Shown here: one piece after another, positions 25,967 through 32,277 of the stretch
How the letters are laid out: each line of letters starts with the position of its first letter
Position numbering within the stretch: the stretch's first letter is position 1
From: Bacteroidota bacterium
GTDB lineage: Bacteria; Bacteroidota; Bacteroidia; JABEUT01
DNA: 32,277 nt
Assembly: GCA_013288205.1 (NCBI GenBank)
Contig: JABDCH010000023.1
Coordinates: 1-32,277, forward strand
Direction: 5' to 3'
Position numbers and translations under genes: made by a program
Notes under the pieces: model-generated
Told to the model about the DNA's origin: nothing
The model's input: only the letters and a program-made list of their open reading frames with translations
Database searches by the model: none

Positions 25967-26405
25967 TTATGTACGCAAATGAGAAATAATCATTTTTGCA
26001 AAGCCGCTATCCTGTATCCTTTTTAATGAATCAATGGTTTCTGAAACCTTATTAATGAAGGTGTACGTAGCATATTCTTTAATAATATCCACATTATTTG
26101 TATCATCGGTACACGAGCATATTGCAGTTGCACAGCCGGCATTTTGAAAATACGCCAATATCTCCGACAATTCTCTTTCCGAATCTTCGCCCGCGACTAT
26201 CCCCACCATTTTTCCGTCCTTTGCTAATATATCATAAAAGTCTTTGTTTCCATAAATCTTTTCGCCCAGAAAGTTAAAAGCTTCCTCCTGGCTAAAATAC
26301 CCCGGAACATGTGTATATTCTATATTTAATAGTAATTTGATACGCTATACTTAACGTATGGGATTTGCCGCAATTCGCAGAACTCTTTAAAGCAATAATT
26401 TCCAT
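25967..26405 (-). pseudogene. Frameshifted small P-loop protein gene
   Basis: The first frame starts at ATG 26405 and gives MEIIALKSSANCGKSHT, with a P-loop-like ANCGKS (K14, S15; the first Gly of Walker A is Ser). It would end early (…TCSGVF). A second frame, entered near 26336-26338, continues as LLLNIEYTHVPGYFSQEEAF, then GEKIYGNKDF and GIVAGEDS, and runs to the stop at 25967. Removing one T from the TTT at 26336-26338 joins both into a single ~145-residue protein. The parts look like one small nucleotide-binding-type protein found in Bacteroidota, of unknown role. A true frameshift or a sequencing error would look the same. An 80-residue product from ATG 26209 is possible but would lack the P-loop. 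Confidence 0.7.
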
Positions 26406-26501
26406 AGTTTGTTAGTTTTTAGGTGTTTATTAAGAAACTCACGAATAGCCCTTACAAGGTATGATACCGGTAAGTAATTAGAAATGAAAATTAGGACCGA
26501 G

Positions 26502-26518
26502 TTGTCTACTTTGGACAA
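26502..26518. promoter_or_regulatory. Possible operator upstream of the Crp/Fnr-type gene
   Basis: TTGTC-tactttg-GACAA is a perfect 5-base dyad with a 7-base spacer, 67 bases before the regulator start. It could be an autoregulatory site, but the dyad is short and no second copy was found. Confidence 0.3.
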
Positions 26519-26584
26519 TATCAGCTTAAATTATATTACTAATATTGTGCGGCAACATAATAAAAACAATAAACAAACTGATAG

Positions 26585-27172
26585 ATGAAGGATTTTGAAA
26601 TTCTACAATATGCTTTAAACTCTTTTGCTAATCTCAATGACGAGGATTTTAAACTTTCATTACCCTATTGGCATTGTAAAGAGTATAAAAGAGGGGAATA
26701 TTTTAATGAGCATAAAGAGGTATGTATTTATATGGGGTTTGTAATAAGCGGAATATTTAGGTCATACATTATTGATAAAAAGACAGGTGAGGAGAAGAAT
26801 ATTTTTCTGTATCCTAAAAATCAGTTTGTAGTAACATTCAAAAGCTTTATAAACCAGATTCCATGCGACTATTATACGCAAGCGATTGAAGATTCTCAGG
26901 TGATATATATTAGTTTCATTGATCTTCATAATTTATATAAACAATCCCAAAATTGGGAACGTTTTGGACGGCTTTTGGCTCAGGAAGCTTTTAATGTAGC
27001 AATGGATAGGTTGGAAAGCTTTGTTTTTAAGACACCGGAAGAGCGTTATATTGAGTTATTGAAACACAATCCCGATATATTCAATAATATTCCGCTTTAC
27101 CATATTTCATCTTATTTGGGTATAAGGGGGCCATCACTAAGTCGAATCAGAAAAAGAATTTCTTTAAAATAA
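26585..27172 (+). CDS. Crp/Fnr-family transcriptional regulator
   Basis: 195 residues. The N-terminal cNMP-type beta-roll covers ~25-115 (YKRGEYFNEHKEVCIYMGFVISGIFRSYI... then FVVTFKSFINQIPCDYYTQAIEDSQV). A dimerisation helix follows (~120-150), then a C-terminal winged HTH (~160-193) with IPLYHISSYLGIRGPSLSRIRKRI as recognition region. The usual cAMP-contact RGExxxRxxxA motif is not visible, so the effector is probably not cAMP; no Fnr cysteine cluster is present. It sits 71 bases before a plus-strand operon of hydrolases and a dioxygenase and is the natural candidate for its regulation. Confidence 0.88.
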   Translation: MKDFEILQYALNSFANLNDEDFKLSLPYWHCKEYKRGEYFNEHKEVCIYMGFVISGIFRSYIIDKKTGEEKNIFLYPKNQFVVTFKSFINQIPCDYYTQAIEDSQVIYISFIDLHNLYKQSQNWERFGRLLAQEAFNVAMDRLESFVFKTPEERYIELLKHNPDIFNNIPLYHISSYLGIRGPSLSRIRKRISLK

Positions 27173-27243
27173 TACGATTTTAACTTAGGTTAATAATTTT
27201 ATATGTTTTTTCAAGCACATTTGTAACCTTAAATAAATTATCC

Positions 27244-29133
27244 ATGAAAGCAGATACCATTCTTTTCAATGGTAAAATTCATACCATTGATAAATTAAAC
27301 AAAGGAGCAACAGCGGTTGCGATAAAAGATGGAAAGTTTATTGCCGTTGGAAGTGACAGTACAATCATGCAGCTTAAATCGGATGGAACTTCCATGATTG
27401 ATCTCAAAAAGAAACGAGTAATTCCGGGGTTAAATGATTCCCATTTACATCTTATCAGAGGTGGGCTTAACTATAATTTGGAATTGCGTTGGGATGGAGT
27501 CCCTTCACTTGCCGATGCTTTACGTATGTTAAAAGAACAAGTGTCAAAAACACCATCTCCACAATGGGTTCGTGTAGTAGGCGGTTGGACTGAATTCCAA
27601 TTTGCTGAAAGACGTATGCCCACACTTGATGAAATTAACGCCATTGCTCCGGATACTCCTGTATTTATATTACATCTGTATGACCGGGCATTTTTGAACC
27701 GTGCTGCTTTAAGAGCTGTAGGCTATACTAAAGATACACAAGCGCCTCCGGGAGGGCAGTTACAAAAGGATGCCAATGGGGAACCGACAGGTTTAATCCT
27801 TGCTACTCCAAATGCAATGATTCTATATTCAACATTAGCAAAAGGTCCAAAACTACCATACGAGCATCAGGTTAACTCTACCCGTCATTTTATGAGAGAA
27901 CTTAACAGACTTGGTATTACAAGTGCAATTGATGCAGGAGGCGGGTTCCAAAATTTCCCGGATGATTACAAAGTAATTACCGAATTAAACCACAAGAAAC
28001 AATTAACAGTCCGTATCGCCTATAATCTTTTTACGCAAAGACCTAAACAAGAGCTGGAAGATTTTGATAACTGGACTAAATCAGTCAAACTGTATGAAGG
28101 TGATGATATGTATCGCCACAATGGAGCGGGCGAAATGTTGGTATTCTCTGCAGCAGACTTTGAAGACTTTCTGCAACCGCGTCCCGATTTGGTAGATAGC
28201 ATGGATGCCGAACTGGAACGTGTAGTAAGATTGTTGGCTGAAAAGCATTGGCCATTTCGTTTACATGCAACCTATAATGAAAGTATTACCCGCTTTCTGA
28301 ATGTTTTTGAAAAGGTGAATCGAGATATTCCATTTAATGGGCTGCCTTGGTTTTTTGACCATGCGGAAACTATTGACGAAAAAAATCTTGAAAGAGTAAA
28401 GGCTTTGGGTGGAGGTATTGCGATACAAGACCGCATGGCGTTTCAGGGGGAATATTTTACGGAACGATATGGGGCTAAAGCTGCCATGGATACTCCTCCC
28501 GTTAAACGTATGCTCGAAACGGATATACCTGTTGGTGCAGGTACCGATGCAACGCGTGTAAGCAGTTATAACCCCTGGGTTTCTTTATACTGGCTTTCTT
28601 CGGGTAAAACGGTGGGTGGATTGCAATTGAACAATGGCAAAAAAAGCCTTAGCCGGGAAACTGCCCTTGAGCTTTATACGAGAGGCAGTGCATGGTTTTC
28701 AAATGAACAGGATAAAAAAGGAGATATTAAAGTAGGAATGTTCGCTGACTTAGCTGTATTAGATGAGGACTACTTTAACATTGAGGAAGAAAAGATAAAA
28801 GGTATAGAGTCTGTTCTAACTATTGTAGATGGTAAAATTGTATATGCAAAAGATGACTTCGCATCTTTTTCTCCGGCTCCGATTCCTGTCCTACCTGACT
28901 GGTCGCCAACTAACAGTTACAATGGGTACTATTCTGCAAAAGGTAAAAGAACAGCTAAAGACAAATTAGATACATCTGTCGATACTGCCGGCATAACAGC
29001 AATGATACACCAATGTATTGGAAGTTGTAATGTGCATGGACATAATCACGATAATGCGCGCCTGAGTAATTTGCCGGTAAATAATTATACTGCATTTTGG
29101 GGTGCACTCGGATGTTCGTGCTTTGCATTTTAA
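27244..29133 (+). CDS. YtcJ-like metal-dependent amidohydrolase with Cys/His-rich C-terminal tail
   Basis: 629 residues, amidohydrolase superfamily (YtcJ/AHS type). An N-terminal beta-sandwich strand (TILFNGKIHTID) and the HxH metal pair H67/H69 (GLNDSHLHL) are followed by H341 (FRLHATYNE), H373 (FFDHAET) and D435 (GAGTDATR), the expected metal and catalytic ligands. The C-terminal beta-sandwich strand (LTIVDGKIVYAKDDF) ends at ~540. An ~85-residue extension follows with MIHQCIGSCNVHGHNHDNA and a final ALGCSCFAF, rich in Cys and His and possibly metal-binding. No signal peptide. First gene of a tight plus-strand operon (30 bases to the next gene). Substrate unknown. Confidence 0.88.
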   Translation: MKADTILFNGKIHTIDKLNKGATAVAIKDGKFIAVGSDSTIMQLKSDGTSMIDLKKKRVIPGLNDSHLHLIRGGLNYNLELRWDGVPSLADALRMLKEQVSKTPSPQWVRVVGGWTEFQFAERRMPTLDEINAIAPDTPVFILHLYDRAFLNRAALRAVGYTKDTQAPPGGQLQKDANGEPTGLILATPNAMILYSTLAKGPKLPYEHQVNSTRHFMRELNRLGITSAIDAGGGFQNFPDDYKVITELNHKKQLTVRIAYNLFTQRPKQELEDFDNWTKSVKLYEGDDMYRHNGAGEMLVFSAADFEDFLQPRPDLVDSMDAELERVVRLLAEKHWPFRLHATYNESITRFLNVFEKVNRDIPFNGLPWFFDHAETIDEKNLERVKALGGGIAIQDRMAFQGEYFTERYGAKAAMDTPPVKRMLETDIPVGAGTDATRVSSYNPWVSLYWLSSGKTVGGLQLNNGKKSLSRETALELYTRGSAWFSNEQDKKGDIKVGMFADLAVLDEDYFNIEEEKIKGIESVLTIVDGKIVYAKDDFASFSPAPIPVLPDWSPTNSYNGYYSAKGKRTAKDKLDTSVDTAGITAMIHQCIGSCNVHGHNHDNARLSNLPVNNYTAFWGALGCSCFAF

Positions 29134-29163
29134 TAATATACTAATTATCTAACCTAACCAATT

Positions 29164-29952
29164 ATGGCAAAAGGAAAAATTGTATTTATTCATGGATTAT
29201 GGATTCACACCAGTTCATGGCAACCCTGGATGGATTTCTTTAACCTGCATGGTTATGAAACCATAAACCCTGCATGGCCCGGTGATTCTGCTACAGTTAT
29301 AGAATGCAGGGAGAATCCACAAGCTATTGCCAACAGAGGGGTAACGGAAATTGCAGACAGTTATGCTAAAGTTATTGAATCGCTTTCTGAACCACCAATT
29401 GTGATTGGTCATTCTTTTGGTGGGCTCATCGCACAGATAATATTGGGACGTGGTATTGCTGCTGGGGGTATAGCCATTGACCCTGCTCCTATAAAAGGAG
29501 TATGGCAGCTACCGTTTTCATCACTTAAATCTTCCTTCCCTGTACTCGGAAACCCATTCAACCTCAAAAAAGCTAAATCCCTAACTTTTGGCCAATTCAG
29601 ATATGGTTTTGCTAATGCAGTTACGGAAAAGGAAGCAAGGGAATTATATGATAAATGGACAATACCTGCTCCTTGTCGTCCGCTTTTCCAGGCTGCAACA
29701 GCCACTTTTGCAGGGTCAGAAACAAAAGTAAATACAGCCAACGTTACACGAGGGCCACTACTTATTACTGGTGGAGAAAAAGATCACATCGCACCTCCTA
29801 TTCTTGGCGAAGCCTCACTTAAAAAATATAATTCATCTGTAATTACAGAGTTTAAATTGTTTGAAGATAGAGGACATTCCTTAATTGTTGATCATGGGTG
29901 GAAGAAAGTTGCAGAAAGCATACTTACCTGGCTTAACAATAAAGGGCTATGA
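29164..29952 (+). CDS. Alpha/beta hydrolase
   Basis: 262 residues, alpha/beta-hydrolase fold. The oxyanion strand IVFIHGLWIHTSSW is at 6-19. The nucleophile elbow GHSFGG gives S84. The acid is D207 (ITGGEKDHIAP) and the base H238 (EDRGHSLIVD). A lid-like insert covers ~115-180. No signal peptide or membrane segment. It lies 30 bases after the amidohydrolase, so co-transcription is likely. An esterase or C-C hydrolase role fits the dioxygenase downstream, but the substrate cannot be inferred. Confidence 0.9.
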   Translation: MAKGKIVFIHGLWIHTSSWQPWMDFFNLHGYETINPAWPGDSATVIECRENPQAIANRGVTEIADSYAKVIESLSEPPIVIGHSFGGLIAQIILGRGIAAGGIAIDPAPIKGVWQLPFSSLKSSFPVLGNPFNLKKAKSLTFGQFRYGFANAVTEKEARELYDKWTIPAPCRPLFQAATATFAGSETKVNTANVTRGPLLITGGEKDHIAPPILGEASLKKYNSSVITEFKLFEDRGHSLIVDHGWKKVAESILTWLNNKGL

Positions 29953-30001
29953 GACGAATTAACATAAAATATAAATCAAACTAAAATCAAATCAGCAAGT
30001 T

Positions 30002-30196
30002 ATGAAAATATCGTCTAATTTATTGACTCCAGGTAATCACTCTCTATTACTTGCTGACTATGAAGGTCAGATGAGTTTTGCAACACAAAGTATTCCAATA
30101 AGTGAACTGCGTAATAACGTTGCGATTGTTGCCGGGGCTTCCAAAATTTTTAATATTCCCACAATTATTACAACAGTCGTTATTAATGGGAAATAA
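30002..30196 (+). pseudogene. N-terminal fragment of an isochorismatase-family cysteine hydrolase
   Basis: Only 64 residues: MKISSNLLTPGNHSLLLADYEGQM..., then SELRNNVAIVAGASKIFNIPTIITTV. This matches the start of cysteine hydrolases of the isochorismatase/nicotinamidase fold. The catalytic Asp (D19 in LADYEG) is present; the Lys and the nucleophilic Cys, expected ~100 residues further on, are missing. Family members are about 180-220 residues. The frame ends just after the second strand, and the next gene begins 18 bases later, so most of the gene was deleted rather than frameshifted. It should have no catalytic activity. Confidence 0.8.
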
Positions 30197-30213
30197 AAGA
30201 AGCTGATTTTTAT

Positions 30214-31482
30214 ATGAAACGTTTTTTCTCAATAGCAGCATTTGAGCCTTTTAAAGAAAAACTCTTTCTGACCCTTTGGGTAGCAGCTTTTATATCCAAT
30301 ATTGGTACCTGGATGCAAAATGTAGGCGTAGGTTGGTTAGCCGCTACTATGTCGGCATCACCATTGATGATTGCATTGATTCAGGCGGCATCTTCTTTAC
30401 CTGCCATGCTTTTCAGTTATCCAGCCGGTGTAATCTCCGATCATTCCGATAGGCGAAAACTATTGATATGGGTACAGATTTTTCTTTTTGTAGTGGTGTT
30501 GCTTTTAACAATACTCACCCAATTCCAGTTATTGGAAATTTATTTGTTGATATTTTTTACTTTTTTAATTGGGATAGGTTCTGCATTTACCACTCCTATA
30601 TGGCAGGCTATTACCCCGGAAGTGGTGAGTAAAGGCCGTATGAAAGAAGCCATTGCCTTGAATGGGGTGAATTTTAATTTGGCGAGGGCAGTCGGTCCCG
30701 CAATTGGAGGTGTTATCCTTGTTTACGGAGGTATACAATCTATCTTTTTATTCAATGCAGTTTCTTTTCTTGCACTAATCGGAGGGCTTTATTGGTGGAA
30801 AAACTCTACTTCTGCATTTCAATCCATTCATTTCCGTAAAACAGCCATTGAAGGCCTTAAGGCTGTAAGAAAATCAAAACCATTCCTGCATTTGCTTATA
30901 CGTACTCTTTCATTTACAGCTTTTACCAGTATCGTATTTGCACTTCTTCCGCAGTTATCAAAATATGAATGGCATCAAAATAGCGGACAATATGCCTGGC
31001 TTTGGGTAAGCCTCGGTGTAGGTGCATTAGTGGGTAGTTATTTATATGGTATTGTGAATAAATCGCTAACTGCCGCTAAGGTTATCTTTTATAGTTGCGA
31101 ATTGGTGGCACTTTGTCTTTTCCTACTTACAAAAACTGCAAATTACTACATGCTTAATTGTATTATGTTTCTTGCGGGAATTGGATGGATAAACGCAACC
31201 TCCACTTTAAATGTATTGGCACAACAACACTCTCCCAATGAATTAAAAGGGAGGTTTTTAGCTGTTAATGTTACTGTTTTTCAAGGTTCCATTGCATTAT
31301 CAAGTGTGGCATGGGGTTACTTATCTGAGCTATTTAGTGCGTTGCCGGTTATAAGAACTGGTGCAATAGTTATGGGCATTCTTTCTGCGATAATATTATT
31401 ATCACCGATGGAAGAACAGGAAATTATAAAAAAGGACACGGTTGCCTGTAGTGACCCATTACTGCAATATCAGCTAAAATAA
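30214..31482 (+). CDS. MFS transporter, MFS_3 / enterobactin-exporter-like
   Basis: 422 residues, about 12 hydrophobic segments, resembling the MFS_3 group. The opening FLTLWVAAFISNIGTWMQNVGVGWL is characteristic, and motif A-like SYPAGVISDHSDRRKLLIWVQ lies after helix 2. GIGSAFTTPIWQAITPEVV and the GRFLAVNV loop of the C-terminal half are also typical. Probably an inner-membrane exporter of small hydrophobic or aromatic compounds. It sits in the same operon as the hydrolases and the ring-cleaving dioxygenase, 18 bases after the truncated hydrolase. Confidence 0.9.
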   Translation: MKRFFSIAAFEPFKEKLFLTLWVAAFISNIGTWMQNVGVGWLAATMSASPLMIALIQAASSLPAMLFSYPAGVISDHSDRRKLLIWVQIFLFVVVLLLTILTQFQLLEIYLLIFFTFLIGIGSAFTTPIWQAITPEVVSKGRMKEAIALNGVNFNLARAVGPAIGGVILVYGGIQSIFLFNAVSFLALIGGLYWWKNSTSAFQSIHFRKTAIEGLKAVRKSKPFLHLLIRTLSFTAFTSIVFALLPQLSKYEWHQNSGQYAWLWVSLGVGALVGSYLYGIVNKSLTAAKVIFYSCELVALCLFLLTKTANYYMLNCIMFLAGIGWINATSTLNVLAQQHSPNELKGRFLAVNVTVFQGSIALSSVAWGYLSELFSALPVIRTGAIVMGILSAIILLSPMEEQEIIKKDTVACSDPLLQYQLK

Positions 31483-31533
31483 TGTTATAAAAAATAGCCA
31501 TTAATTATTCACAAGAAAAGATAAAAGAAAACC

Positions 31534-32277
31534 ATGAAAGAAAATATTTTAGGATTGCACCATATAACAGCCATAACTGGAAACCCACAGAAAAACTATG
31601 ATTTTTATACCAAAGTATTGGGTTTAAGGATGGTCAAAAAGACTGTTAATTTTGATGCACCGGACACGTATCATTTTTATTATGGTAATGAACAAGGTAC
31701 ACCGGGAACTATTCTTACCTTTTTCTCATGGGAGAATATTGACAGGGGTTTTACAGGAGTTGGAATGGCTGAAGAAATAGGGTACTCTGTCCCGTATGGA
31801 AGCCTTGATTTTTGGCAGGAAAGGTTCAAACAACTTAACATTACTTTTGCAGGGAAAAACGAAAGATTTGGAGAAGAATACTTGTCTTTCATAGATGGGG
31901 ATGGATTAAATAGCAGCCTTATCATCCCTAAAATTGCTGATGAAAGAAAATCATGGGAAACAAAAGAAATAGGCAAAGATTTTGCGATAAAAGGATTTCA
32001 AGGCATTACATTGTCACTGAAGAAAATTGACAAAACCGCCAAAGTCCTAACCGACATATTGGGATACAGATTAATGTCACAAGAAGATAATCGTTACCGT
32101 TTTATTACGGATTCTGTTCAAAGTGCATCAATTGTTGACTTATTAGAAAATGCAGATGGTGCTGCCGGACGGAATGCTATCGGAACCATTCATCATCTGG
32201 CATTTCGTGTAGCGAATGAAAATATTCAAATGGAATACCGGGAAAAGATATTGAGTAGCGGACTGCAAATTACACCA
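31534..32277 (+). CDS. Ring-cleaving dioxygenase, VOC superfamily (PcpA/LinE-like), 3' end beyond window
   Basis: 248 codons are visible from ATG 31534 with no stop before the window edge. Two VOC (glyoxalase-like) beta-alpha-beta modules: residues ~5-135 (LGLHHITAITGNPQKNYDFYTKVLGLRMVKKTVNF) and from ~150 (FQGITLSLKKIDKTAKVLTDILGYRL). Candidate Fe(II) ligands are H9/H10 in the first module and H220/H221 in IGTIHHLAFRV; the third ligand, a Glu, should lie past the window. These positions fit PcpA/LinE-type hydroquinone-ring-cleaving dioxygenases (known ligands H11, H227, E276). It may open an aromatic or hydroquinone ring whose products go to the hydrolases upstream. Substrate assignment is not possible. 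Confidence 0.87.
   Translation, partial: MKENILGLHHITAITGNPQKNYDFYTKVLGLRMVKKTVNFDAPDTYHFYYGNEQGTPGTILTFFSWENIDRGFTGVGMAEEIGYSVPYGSLDFWQERFKQLNITFAGKNERFGEEYLSFIDGDGLNSSLIIPKIADERKSWETKEIGKDFAIKGFQGITLSLKKIDKTAKVLTDILGYRLMSQEDNRYRFITDSVQSASIVDLLENADGAAGRNAIGTIHHLAFRVANENIQMEYREKILSSGLQITP

Overview
The window reads as a chromosomal segment of a Bacteroidota bacterium, probably a Chitinophagales/Sphingobacteriales-type lineage. The main evidence is five predicted secreted proteins: four end in a type A Por/T9SS sorting tail (YPNPS...G.Y.YR...KLVIQR pattern) and one in a type B gliding-motility-associated C-terminus. Shine-Dalgarno signals are weak, base composition is AT-rich, and TAnnTTTG-like -7 boxes can be seen. 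The species cannot be named from sequence alone.

Layout. (1) 42-3249: compact type II restriction-modification module. A beta-class DNA methyltransferase faces, across a palindromic intergenic region, an XRE controller-like regulator whose stop overlaps the start of an HNH endonuclease. (2) 3250-3750: no convincing gene. (3) 3751-4698: malate dehydrogenase. (4) 4861-8869: a scarred accessory stretch with the 5' part of a tRNA-Gly, a Gly-rich T9SS protein, a degraded tyrosine recombinase, the N-terminal stub of a DUF2779/Cas4-like nuclease, and a MORN-repeat gene broken by a nonsense codon; the last two meet at a visible junction. (5) 8988-16892: four large T9SS cargo proteins in tandem on the minus strand (GloVer repeats, PKD/Ig-like, SprB repeats, SBBP beta-propeller). 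(6) 17078-19036: the end of an RNase H-like/RecB-type nuclease domain fused to an IS66-like DDE transposase, with two C-terminal integrase-type repeat units. (7) 19224-25637: a lipid/acyl-CoA-flavoured region on the minus strand (FabF, a small membrane protein, FadI-like thiolase, hotdog thioesterase, DHA2-type MFS exporter, SDR). A TetR repressor lies at its head, with two matching palindromic operators. (8) 25967-26405: a frameshifted small P-loop gene. (9) 26585-32277: a Crp/Fnr-type regulator followed by a plus-strand operon: YtcJ-like amidohydrolase, alpha/beta hydrolase, truncated isochorismatase-family hydrolase, MFS exporter, and a ring-cleaving dioxygenase cut by the window end.

How parts may work together. 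The R-M genes form a self-contained defence module. The TetR protein probably represses itself and the SDR-MFS-thioesterase-thiolase operon, because both promoters carry the same AAATATACCG-type dyad. The Crp/Fnr protein may control the downstream hydrolase/dioxygenase operon, which looks like a small-molecule detoxification or aromatic-ring cluster. The most unusual pieces are the nuclease-transposase-integrase-repeat chimera and the unusually dense set of broken genes between the cut tRNA and the secreted-protein cluster.
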